A stretch of 7,138 nucleotides of DNA from an uncultured Sphingobacteriia bacterium (GTDB taxonomy: Bacteria; Bacteroidota; Bacteroidia; Chitinophagales; Chitinophagaceae). The translations under genes and the position numbers were made by a program. The notes under the pieces were generated by a model. The model worked only from the letters and a program-made list of their open reading frames with translations. It was not told the DNA's origin and searched no databases. Where the stretch lies: contig CAMFKK010000122.1 in assembly GCA_945957225.1 (NCBI GenBank), positions 1 to 7,138 on the forward strand. Reading direction: 5' to 3'. Positions 1-6,850 of the stretch are shown here, piece after piece (positions within the stretch are counted from its first letter, which is position 1; every line of letters starts with the position of its first letter).

Positions 1-1059
1 GGTGCGGTCAATAGGTGTTTCATTGCTATAAACAAATGCTCTCCAAATCACAATCCCACCATGTGGCGCTAAAGCATCTCCCAACATATTGGCGCCATCT
101 GCATGGGTGCGCTGATAATTTTGTGGTCCAGGTTGTCCTTCTGAATTGGCTTTGACTACAAAGCCTCCAAAGTCTGGGATGTATTTGTATACTTCATCAG
201 ATTTTTGTTTCCACCAAGCAATTACTGCAGGGTCTAGGGGATCGGCCGTTTTTAATTTACCCAATTCAATGGGTGAACTAAACTTAACAGAGAGATAGGT
301 TTTGATCCCATATTTTCTAAACACATCGGCCAGCGCCGCCACTTTGATCAAATAGTCTTTGCTCAACATCAGTGAATTGGCATTCACATTATTCACCACA
401 GTTCCATTAATTCCTATAGAGGCATTGGCCCTAGCATAATCAATATAACGCTGGTCTATATAACCGGGCAAGAGATGCCATTTGAAAATGCTAAAACCCG
501 CGTAACCCCTTTCTACCGTGCGGTTCAGGTTATCCCAATGATCCAACATGCGTAGTTGCATAGCGGGGTTACTCACCATGACCATCTTGCCAAAATATTG
601 ATGGGTTTGTAATTCTTGTAAAAGTTTAAAACTGCCATAGAGGGCTCCCACATCTGTTTTGGCTGCCACCACTAAACAGGGTTTTCCTTCAATGGTTAAG
701 CTTACAATCAGATATCCTTCTTTGCCCAATCGGGGCATTTCTGATAGCTGTAAATTGGCAATGAATTTGGATGATTCCACTGAGCCAACAATCACCGTAT
801 TGTTTTGAATACTGTTTACTTGGTTCATGGGTTTTCCAAGCAAGCCACCCAGACCCATGGTCAATTCCTTTTGGGCCGATTGTAACATAGGGCTATTACC
901 ATCTACCCAAAGATGTTGCATCATTTTTTGATAATGGTTTATCAGCGTTGGGTTACTGATTTTATCATAGCGTAACCATAATCTATAACCATCTTCTGCT
1001 TTTGCAGTTAGTACTTGTAATAAGCAAATCAATAGGATGGTGAATGGGTATTTTCTCAT
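1..1059 (-). CDS. GH67 alpha-glucuronidase, secreted, N-terminal half (partial at left edge)
   Basis: Read on the minus strand from the ATG at 1059, the frame is open for 353 codons to the window edge with no stop, so the 3' part is missing; GH67 enzymes are usually about 700 residues, so roughly half is present. Residues 1-21 form a signal peptide (basic start, hydrophobic core, then AKA before E22), so the product should be periplasmic. Mature residues 22-31 read EDGYRLWLRY, a GH67 N-terminal hallmark. Further family blocks are LDHWDNLNRTVERGYAG (172-188) and VVKANSEGQPGP (301-312); E307 in the latter corresponds to the family's general acid. The other catalytic acidic residues lie downstream, outside the window. 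The family releases (4-O-methyl)glucuronic acid from the non-reducing end of glucuronoxylo-oligosaccharides. It is divergent from the oxidoreductase/DUF1080 operon. The start is well fixed by the signal peptide; the nearest upstream ATG is out of frame. Confidence 0.93.
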   Translation of the reverse strand, partial: MRKYPFTILLICLLQVLTAKAEDGYRLWLRYDKISNPTLINHYQKMMQHLWVDGNSPMLQSAQKELTMGLGGLLGKPMNQVNSIQNNTVIVGSVESSKFIANLQLSEMPRLGKEGYLIVSLTIEGKPCLVVAAKTDVGALYGSFKLLQELQTHQYFGKMVMVSNPAMQLRMLDHWDNLNRTVERGYAGFSIFKWHLLPGYIDQRYIDYARANASIGINGTVVNNVNANSLMLSKDYLIKVAALADVFRKYGIKTYLSVKFSSPIELGKLKTADPLDPAVIAWWKQKSDEVYKYIPDFGGFVVKANSEGQPGPQNYQRTHADGANMLGDALAPHGGIVIWRAFVYSNETPIDRT

Positions 1060-1083
1060 ATGTATGCTTCATGAATGGTTCTG

Positions 1084-1117
1084 ACAAGATACTAGCATTT
1101 TGGCTAATAGTTTTCAA
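1084..1117 (-). promoter_or_regulatory. Candidate Bacteroidota-type promoter for the alpha-glucuronidase gene
   Basis: On the minus strand a TATCTTGT element (plus-strand 1084-1091) partly matches the Bacteroidota -7 consensus TAnnTTTG. A TTG lies 23 nt further upstream (plus-strand 1115-1117), at the long end of the usual -33 to -7 spacing. The -7 element ends about 24 nt before the ATG. The match is imperfect and such AT-rich elements occur by chance. Confidence 0.3.
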
Positions 1118-1154
1118 TGCAACAAGCAGAATTTTTGCTATTTTGTACTACTAT

Positions 1155-1169
1155 AAAGGCAGGGCCTTT
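1155..1169 (+). other. Short perfect inverted repeat upstream of the oxidoreductase start
   Basis: AAAGGC-AGG-GCCTTT forms a perfect 6-bp stem with a 3-nt centre, followed by one more T, ending about 30 nt before the ATG at 1200. It could be a small 5'-leader hairpin or half of an operator. It lacks a U-tract long enough for an intrinsic terminator. No function can be assigned from the sequence alone. Confidence 0.35.
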
Positions 1170-1199
1170 TGAATTGATTCAAACGCAACGTTTACCATC

Positions 1200-2477
1200 A
1201 TGCAAGATTCTAACAGCAACAAAAGCAACAGCAGAAGAAAGTTTCTGCGCAATGCAGCAGCCATCGCCGCAGGCATTAGTATTGTGCCACGTCACGTTTT
1301 GGGGCGTGGTTTTATTCCGCCTAGTGACCAAATTACCAAGGGTATTATTGGGGTAGGTGGAATGGGCCGTGGTCATATTCCTTACGCAGGTACCAGGGTG
1401 GTAGCTGTTTGTGATGTAGATAACAAACACTTGCTCCAAGCCGCTCAAATGGTGGGTGGGAATATCAAGACCTTTCATGATCACAGAGAATTAATTGCGC
1501 TTCCTGAAGTAGATATTGTACATATTGCTACACCTCCACACTGGCATGGGATCATGGCCATTGACGCGGCCAAAGCAGGTAAAGATATTTGGTGTGAGAA
1601 ACCCATGACCCGCACCATTGGTGAGGGTAAGCGCGTGGTAGAAGCCATTCGCCAATACGGGAACATGTTTCGTTTGAATACTTGGTTCCGTTTTGAAGAC
1701 AATTTTTACGGGATGAATACCACCGTAAAACCCATTAAAAAATTGGTGGAGTCTGGTATGTTGGGTTGGCCGCTTACGGTTACGGTGAGTAAGACCACGG
1801 GTTTTGACTGGAAATTTTATTGGGTAGGTAAAACACAATTGGAAACACAGGCAGTTCCTGCTGAATTGGATTATGACCGTTGGCTAGGACCCGCTCCCTA
1901 TAAGCCTTATAACGCACACCGTGTTCACGGAACCTTCCGAGGTTATTGGGATTATGACGGTGGTGGCTTGGGCGATATGGGTCAGCATTATATTGATCCC
2001 ATTCAATATTTTTTGGGCAAGGATGATACCAGTCCTGTAAAAGTAGAAGTGGATGCAGAACAACAACACCCAGATGCTTGTGGTACTTTTAGAAAAATCA
2101 CCTACACATATGCCGATGGTTGTAAGATTATCCTAGACGGTGAAGCAAAAGATCCAAACACAGCTTATATAGAAGGACCTAATGGTAAACTCTTTAATGG
2201 TTTTAAATCTACCATTCCCAACCTCAAAGAAAAATTGGCTTTGTTGCCTGATCCTACACCACAAGTAACGGACTTTTTGGAATCGGTGAAGTATCGCAAA
2301 CCCTTTGCCCTTAATGAGTCAAATGGCTTCCGTTCTTGCACCATTATCAATATGGGTAAGATTGCCTTGCAATTAGGAAGAACCCTTGAATTTGATCCGG
2401 TAAAGCAGGAATTTATCAATGATGCCGAAGCCAATAGTATGATCAATCCTGCCATGCGTTATCCTTGGACCCTCTAA
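1200..2477 (+). CDS. Tat-exported Gfo/Idh/MocA family sugar oxidoreductase
   Basis: A 425-residue NAD(P)-dependent oxidoreductase of the Gfo/Idh/MocA family. Residues 11-17 are SRRKFLR, a twin-arginine motif (R12-R13), followed by a hydrophobic stretch (about 18-30), so the protein is probably exported folded with its cofactor to the periplasm. The Rossmann fold follows: a glycine-rich GVGGMG at 51-56, beta-strand VVAVCDVD at 67-74, and the catalytic-lysine motif EKP at 133-135 (K134). The C-terminal substrate domain carries DYDGGGLGDMGQHYIDP (251-267), with the histidine and aspartates typical of the exported bacterial subgroup. Members oxidise or epimerise sugars and some oxidise the C3 hydroxyl of glycosides; the substrate here is unknown. 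The start is set by the Tat signal; the next in-frame Met (M55) falls inside the nucleotide-binding loop. The gene is followed after 7 bp by a DUF1080 gene, suggesting a joint oxidise-then-cleave function. Confidence 0.93.
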   Translation: MQDSNSNKSNSRRKFLRNAAAIAAGISIVPRHVLGRGFIPPSDQITKGIIGVGGMGRGHIPYAGTRVVAVCDVDNKHLLQAAQMVGGNIKTFHDHRELIALPEVDIVHIATPPHWHGIMAIDAAKAGKDIWCEKPMTRTIGEGKRVVEAIRQYGNMFRLNTWFRFEDNFYGMNTTVKPIKKLVESGMLGWPLTVTVSKTTGFDWKFYWVGKTQLETQAVPAELDYDRWLGPAPYKPYNAHRVHGTFRGYWDYDGGGLGDMGQHYIDPIQYFLGKDDTSPVKVEVDAEQQHPDACGTFRKITYTYADGCKIILDGEAKDPNTAYIEGPNGKLFNGFKSTIPNLKEKLALLPDPTPQVTDFLESVKYRKPFALNESNGFRSCTIINMGKIALQLGRTLEFDPVKQEFINDAEANSMINPAMRYPWTL

Positions 2478-2484
2478 TTATCAA

Positions 2485-3993
2485 ATGAATTTTATGCGTA
2501 CATTATTAATAGCTCCCCTCTTGTTTTGCTGCTTTCTAGTTCAAGCACAGAAACAAACCGTTGCTCAAACCATTGCTGTATTTCCTTTTCAGCGTGTAGC
2601 CGATGCTGCCCCAGCTTTGCAAACCATGCAACAGTGGAAGCCCGCTCAGTGGAAGGATTTTTTTGTGATGCTTGACACGGACTCTTTAAAATTGAAACCT
2701 AGTTATGCCCTGCATGCTTATGTGAATGCGGCTAGTCTGAATGCTGACTTACGTAAAAAAACTGCCCTGAATTTGTCTGCAGGTTTGACTCAGGTAAAGG
2801 GATTCTATGCAAAAGACTTTTTGATTCAGCGTCTTGGTTTGCTGGGCGATGACGCGGGCATTAAAGCTTTAGAAGCTTATTTGCAAGACAATGAATATGC
2901 GGGTGTGGCTGCTAGGTCATTGGTTAGTATTCATTCAGATGCCGCCACTGCAGCTTTGAAGAAAGCATTGGCAACGGCTAGTAGTCCTATCAAAGAACAA
3001 TTACAATCTGCAATAAATCATACTGCAGCTAATGCGGTTACTTCATTACCTGCTGCAAATGGGTATGAGAAAAGTAGTCTTGCACAATTGCAACAAGCTA
3101 TGGCAGCTACTTCAGATCTTCCTACTAAAAGAAATATCCTCAATGCTGCTTCCAGAATCAATGACGCAGCAAGCTATCAATACATTAGTCAATTCTTAGC
3201 GGATCATGATTTGCGTGGAGATGCAGCCAATGCTTTGGCCAGATTAGCCTTGGGTAATAACAACATTCGCGGAGCCAAAGTGAGTAGCAGTTTGGAAAAA
3301 GCATTTCCATTTTTAAATGGGGTTGATAGTGCCATTCTTTCTAGAAAATTGGTTGAAGCTGATTTGGTAAAACCTACGGGCAATATCGCCATTGGCGTAA
3401 TTACTGCTGCAGAAAAACAAGCGGGCTTTAAAGTTTTGTTTGATGGAACCAATACCAATCAGTGGACCGGTAATACCGCAGGCTATTTGGTAGAAGATGG
3501 CGCATTGGTGGTACATCCAGAAATCAAAGGAGGCAATTTGTACACTAAGGATGAGTATGGCAATTTTGTGTATCGCTTTGAGTTCTTACTTACGCCAGGT
3601 GCTAATAATGGCATTGGTATTCGCGCACCGCTAGAAGGTGACGCAGCTTATGTAGGTATGGAAATTCAAGTTTTGGATAACGAAGCAGACAAATACAAGG
3701 CTCTGGAAAAATACCAATACCATGGTTCAGTCTATGGCGTGATTCCTGCCAAACGTGGTTATTTAAAATCACCAGGACAATGGAATACAGAAGAAATTAG
3801 CATCAAGGGTTCGGCCATAAAAGTTACGCTAAATGGTGTTGTGATTTTAGAAGGTGATATTGCAGAAGCTTCTAAGAATGGAACCATTGATCATAAAGAA
3901 CATCCAGGTCTTTTAAGACCTATTGGTCATATTGGTTTCTTGGGTCATGGAGATGTAGTGAAGTTTAGGAATATGCGCATCAAGTCTTTATAG
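2485..3993 (+). CDS. Secreted HEAT-like repeat + DUF1080 (3-keto-disaccharide hydrolase-like) protein
   Basis: A 502-residue exported protein. The N-terminus is a type I signal peptide with a VQA-Q cleavage site after about residue 21. Two starts are possible: ATG 2485 or ATG 2494 (M4), the latter giving a more compact signal MRTLLIAPLLF; neither has a clear ribosome site. Residues about 75-260 are Ala/Leu-rich helical segments resembling degenerate HEAT/armadillo repeats. Residues about 314-502 are a DUF1080 domain (Pfam 3keto-disac_hyd): it begins GFKVLFDGTNTNQW (314-327), has NNGIGIRAP (374-382), GMEIQVLDNE (391-400) and YQYHGSVYG (410-418), and ends in GHIGFLGHGDVVKFRNMRIK. This is a concanavalin-like beta-sandwich fold; characterised relatives cleave 3-keto-glycosides. 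It lies 7 bp after the oxidoreductase gene, almost certainly co-transcribed, and would act on that enzyme's product. Domain calls are firm; the exact reaction is inference. Confidence 0.9.
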   Translation: MNFMRTLLIAPLLFCCFLVQAQKQTVAQTIAVFPFQRVADAAPALQTMQQWKPAQWKDFFVMLDTDSLKLKPSYALHAYVNAASLNADLRKKTALNLSAGLTQVKGFYAKDFLIQRLGLLGDDAGIKALEAYLQDNEYAGVAARSLVSIHSDAATAALKKALATASSPIKEQLQSAINHTAANAVTSLPAANGYEKSSLAQLQQAMAATSDLPTKRNILNAASRINDAASYQYISQFLADHDLRGDAANALARLALGNNNIRGAKVSSSLEKAFPFLNGVDSAILSRKLVEADLVKPTGNIAIGVITAAEKQAGFKVLFDGTNTNQWTGNTAGYLVEDGALVVHPEIKGGNLYTKDEYGNFVYRFEFLLTPGANNGIGIRAPLEGDAAYVGMEIQVLDNEADKYKALEKYQYHGSVYGVIPAKRGYLKSPGQWNTEEISIKGSAIKVTLNGVVILEGDIAEASKNGTIDHKEHPGLLRPIGHIGFLGHGDVVKFRNMRIKSL

Positions 3994-3998
3994 TACTG

Positions 3999-4036
3999 AA
4001 TGGTGTTACATTTTCGTTGTAGTAACTATCATTTTT
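3999..4036 (+). terminator. Probable intrinsic terminator of the oxidoreductase/DUF1080 operon
   Basis: Just after the DUF1080 stop, 3999-4009 (AATGGTGTTAC) pairs with 4022-4033 (GTAACTATCATT). This gives eleven pairs including one G-T wobble, with one bulged T at 4027 and a 12-nt loop. The 3' arm runs into TTTTT at 4032-4036. The stem is AU-rich and the loop large, so efficiency is uncertain, but position and T-tract fit a terminator separating this operon from the kinase gene. Confidence 0.55.
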
Positions 4037-4047
4037 CTAATTTACCT

Positions 4048-4079
4048 ATTGCAAAAATCAATAATTTTTAGTAGATTGT
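4048..4079 (+). promoter_or_regulatory. Candidate promoter of the histidine kinase gene
   Basis: TTG at 4049-4051 and TAGATTGT at 4072-4079 are separated by 20 nt, matching the Bacteroidota housekeeping sigma layout (TTG, about 19-21 nt, TAnnTTTG) with an imperfect -7 element. The element ends 20 nt before the ATG at 4100, implying a short leader. It follows the probable terminator, consistent with independent transcription of the kinase. Confidence 0.4.
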
Positions 4080-4099
4080 AAAGCATCGAATGTTTTACT

Positions 4100-6850
4100 A
4101 TGCTTAAAGCGTCCCCTAAATCGCTTGTCTTTTTGGCATTCATTATAATGCTGGGGATATTCATTGGATTTTATACGTGGTTGAGTTATGATCTAAAAGG
4201 GAATTTGAATCATTCCCGCAATGAAAGAATGGTCTTAAACAATCTTGCCTGTTTAGACAAACTTAATTCTTCCATCACCCAAATAGAAAGGAATCAGCGC
4301 CCATACGTTATTCAAAAAAAAGCAGCCACTATTCAAGAAATAGTAAAGAGTTATAATACTGCTTTTGATGCTGTGGATATGTTGAAAAAAAACTGTGGTA
4401 GCCAGTATTTGAATTGTGCAGACGTTGAAGACTTGGATTCTCTTTTGAACTTGAAAGAGTCTATTTCAAAAAAAATTATTTTTTTAAGCGCCAACAACCA
4501 GCCTGATAGTGCTATTCAATTGCTTTCTTCTACTAAGGACAGTTCCTTGGTCAATGATTTTTTTTCCAAATACAATAGCTTGTTTAAAAGTCAACAAGAC
4601 CAACTCTTAGCCGTTCAAAATTTGCACCAACAACAAATAGTTGATGCAAACAGGGTTTTGATTTTTATTGCCATTCTGACCATCTGTTTCTTTGGTTTTA
4701 GTATGTGGTGGTTATTACAGCAGATTACCCAAAAAGACAATTTATTAGAAGAAAATAATTCTTATATAGATATTATACATAAAAATTCGGATGCTATTAA
4801 ACAATTGCAGGAGCAGGAACACTTAATGGCCGAATCACTTAAGCAAAGCAATGAATTATTAGAAGGTCAAGTGAATAACCAAACTCAATTAATTACGGAT
4901 GTATTTGAGAGAATAAAGCAGGTTCATCTTGGTACTGATAGTCAATTGAATATTGTTTATGCTAATGGCAGATTGGATGATGTATTTGGTGTTGATGCAA
5001 AAGATTTATTAGGAAAACCTATCAATCAGTTTCTTTTTAAATTGGCAGGTGATGCTTTGACAAATCTTTTGAATGAAGGAAGACCTTTGGTTGGTAAGTC
5101 AAATCTTGAATTCATTCACCCTCAAAACGGAAAATGGTATGACGCTAGTATCTATTATGCAGATAATGGCGTTTCTATGATTATTAGAAATATTAATAAG
5201 AATAAATTAGACGAATTAGAGTTGTATAAGTCTAGACAGATGTATGAATTCATTAGTAAGGCTAATGAAATTATTCTTCATGCTAAAAGAGCTGACGATT
5301 TATTCTCTCAAATATGTGAACTTTCAGTAAGCAACAAAGACATTCTATTTACTTGGATTGGTATTCCTGATGATATATCAAAAATGGTTAAACCGCTTTT
5401 ATGGGCAGGTCAAGGATCTGGATATTTGGCTGCCATCAAAAATATCACTACTACAGACACACCATCGGGCAGGGGGCCGTCTGGTAAAGCCATCCGTGAT
5501 GGCATCCATTATTATTGTAATGATATAGAACATGATCCTTCTATGGAAATCTGGCGAGCTGAAGCTTTGTCTAGGGGATTTAAATCTTCCATTGCATTAC
5601 CTATAAAAACAAATGGGAAGGTTGTTGCATTACTAACCATGTATGCAGCTAATGCTAATTATTTTACCAATGAACAAATTGGCCTACTCTTAAATGTTAC
5701 TGAAAATATCAGCTTTGCTTTACAAACATTCTATAATGATGGACAAAGGAAAATAACAGAATTGCAGTTATTAAAACTTTCACAAGCCATTGAGCAAAGC
5801 TCTGCTTCTGTAGTCATTTCTGATTTGGAAGGCAAAATAGAATATGTAAATCCGGCTTTCTGCAACCTAACTGGTTATAGCATGGAAGAATCCATGGGGC
5901 AAAACCCAAGAATCCTGAAAACCGGTAGAACTTCTGAATTTGAATACCTCCAACTTTGGCAAACACTTTTAGACAAAAAAACTTGGCATGGTGAGTTTTG
6001 TAACAAAAAGAAAAATGGAGAATTGTATTGGGAATATGCGGTTATATCACCAATTCTAAATCATAATGGAGAAGTTACCAATTATGTTGCGGTTAAAGAG
6101 AATATTACTGAACGCAAAAGATTAGAAGAAGAACAACAAAGAATGACGGTTGATCTTTTGCAAAGAAACAAAGACTTGGAACAATTCTCCTATATGCTCT
6201 CTCACAATATTAGAGGTCCTTTAACCAATATATTAGGTTTGATTGCTGCTGTTAAAGGAGGATTGATAAAATCTGATGAGGAATTGATCATGAATGGCAT
6301 TTCAAAATCTGCAGATTCCATGGATCAGGTAATTAAAGATGTAACTGAAATATTACAAATTAGAAAATTTAGTGTTGAATCTAAAGAAGCCATTGACTTG
6401 AGTGCTGTTTTTGAAAAAGTTAAGAAAACACTGGATAACTTGATAACAGAGAAAGATGCCATCATTGAAACAGATTTTTCTAAAATCAATCATATTTTTA
6501 ATATTCAAACCTATCTTGAAAATATTTTGTATCATCTTTTATTGAATGGGCTAAAATTTGCCAAACCTGGACATATTCCAAAAATTCTAGTCTGGACGGA
6601 ACAGAACCTTGACGAATGTCTTATACATGTTAGAGACGAAGGTATTGGTATTGACTTAGCCAAACACAATGAACACCTTTTCCGTTTGTACAAAAAACTA
6701 AATTTGAATATAGAGGGAAGAGGGATTGGTTTGTTTATGGTGAAAACCCAATTAGAATTTATGGGAGGCAATATTCAAGTGTATAGTGAACCCGGAATGT
6801 GGACAGAATTTCTAATTCGTTTACCTCTTACTCCAAAAGACATTATTTAG
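4100..6850 (+). CDS. Membrane sensor histidine kinase (TM-extracytoplasmic-TM-PAS-GAF-PAS-HisKA-HATPase)
   Basis: A 916-residue inner-membrane sensor kinase. TM1 is about residues 9-28 and TM2 about 186-206; the roughly 155-residue segment between them is helical and probably an extracytoplasmic four-helix-type sensor. A coiled-coil linker (about 210-270) leads to a PAS-like domain (about 275-365), a GAF domain (about 385-545, including GRGPSGKAIRDG at 457-468), and a second PAS domain (about 560-673, with EYVNPAFCNLTGYS at 581-594 and ending in the usual NITERKRLEEEQ). The kinase core has the H-box SHNIRGPLTN (701-710, phosphoacceptor H702), an N-box with N816 (LLLNGLKFAKP), a G1 box DEGIGID (846-852), an F-box-like HLFRLYKKL (859-867) and a G2 box GRGIGL (873-878), so it should be active. 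It ends soon after the ATPase domain and has no receiver, so it is not a hybrid kinase; no separate response regulator is visible. Ligand unknown. The gene is markedly AT-richer than the sugar genes to its left. Confidence 0.93.
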   Translation: MLKASPKSLVFLAFIIMLGIFIGFYTWLSYDLKGNLNHSRNERMVLNNLACLDKLNSSITQIERNQRPYVIQKKAATIQEIVKSYNTAFDAVDMLKKNCGSQYLNCADVEDLDSLLNLKESISKKIIFLSANNQPDSAIQLLSSTKDSSLVNDFFSKYNSLFKSQQDQLLAVQNLHQQQIVDANRVLIFIAILTICFFGFSMWWLLQQITQKDNLLEENNSYIDIIHKNSDAIKQLQEQEHLMAESLKQSNELLEGQVNNQTQLITDVFERIKQVHLGTDSQLNIVYANGRLDDVFGVDAKDLLGKPINQFLFKLAGDALTNLLNEGRPLVGKSNLEFIHPQNGKWYDASIYYADNGVSMIIRNINKNKLDELELYKSRQMYEFISKANEIILHAKRADDLFSQICELSVSNKDILFTWIGIPDDISKMVKPLLWAGQGSGYLAAIKNITTTDTPSGRGPSGKAIRDGIHYYCNDIEHDPSMEIWRAEALSRGFKSSIALPIKTNGKVVALLTMYAANANYFTNEQIGLLLNVTENISFALQTFYNDGQRKITELQLLKLSQAIEQSSASVVISDLEGKIEYVNPAFCNLTGYSMEESMGQNPRILKTGRTSEFEYLQLWQTLLDKKTWHGEFCNKKKNGELYWEYAVISPILNHNGEVTNYVAVKENITERKRLEEEQQRMTVDLLQRNKDLEQFSYMLSHNIRGPLTNILGLIAAVKGGLIKSDEELIMNGISKSADSMDQVIKDVTEILQIRKFSVESKEAIDLSAVFEKVKKTLDNLITEKDAIIETDFSKINHIFNIQTYLENILYHLLLNGLKFAKPGHIPKILVWTEQNLDECLIHVRDEGIGIDLAKHNEHLFRLYKKLNLNIEGRGIGLFMVKTQLEFMGGNIQVYSEPGMWTEFLIRLPLTPKDII
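4314..4565 (+). repeat. Cluster of 8-nt homopolymer runs in the kinase sensor region
   Basis: Within 252 bp of the kinase coding sequence there are three runs of eight A (4314-4321, 4385-4392, 4468-4475), a run of seven T (4479-4485) and a run of eight T (4558-4565). All are in frame in this copy. Each could be a slippage point whose indel would truncate the protein before the kinase core. They may equally reflect Lys/Phe codons in AT-rich DNA. Confidence 0.6.

Larger units (their letters stand above)
1060..1199. promoter_or_regulatory. Divergent intergenic region between alpha-glucuronidase and oxidoreductase operon
   Basis: This 140-bp spacer separates two divergently transcribed sugar genes, so it must hold signals for both directions unless they are read from afar. 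I see no convincing small gene in it. Neither start has a clear Shine-Dalgarno sequence, which is common in Bacteroidota. On the plus strand the best approach to the Bacteroidota -7 element (TAnnTTTG) is TATTTTGT at 1139-1146, without a TTG at the usual distance upstream, so the plus-strand promoter is not resolved. That divergent promoters here are co-regulated is inference from gene orientation. Confidence 0.5.

Noticed and set aside
1117..1356. Plus-strand open frame of 79 codons across the divergent spacer and the oxidoreductase start
   Set aside because: It overlaps the Tat-signal-bearing oxidoreductase in another frame and has no recognisable domain; the peptide looks like chance translation.
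1179..2455. Several antisense open frames of 60-115 codons inside the oxidoreductase gene
   Set aside because: All lie fully or mostly opposite a well-supported coding gene, show no family motifs and have the biased composition of antisense translation.
2510..2540. Lipoprotein signal on the DUF1080 protein because of Cys-Cys in the signal region
   Set aside because: The residues before the cysteines (LLF) do not form a lipobox and hydrophobic sequence continues after them to a VQA-Q type I site.
3204..3516. Two overlapping antisense open frames inside the DUF1080 gene
   Set aside because: They lie opposite conserved protein sequence and have no recognisable product.
5899..5920. LOV-type photoreceptor domain in the second PAS of the kinase
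   Set aside because: LOV domains need a cysteine in GxNCRFLQ; here the motif reads GQNPRILK, with proline in place of the cysteine.
6353..6771. Antisense open frames opposite the kinase ATPase domain
   Set aside because: The plus strand encodes conserved N-box and G-box motifs here, so the antisense frames are shadows.
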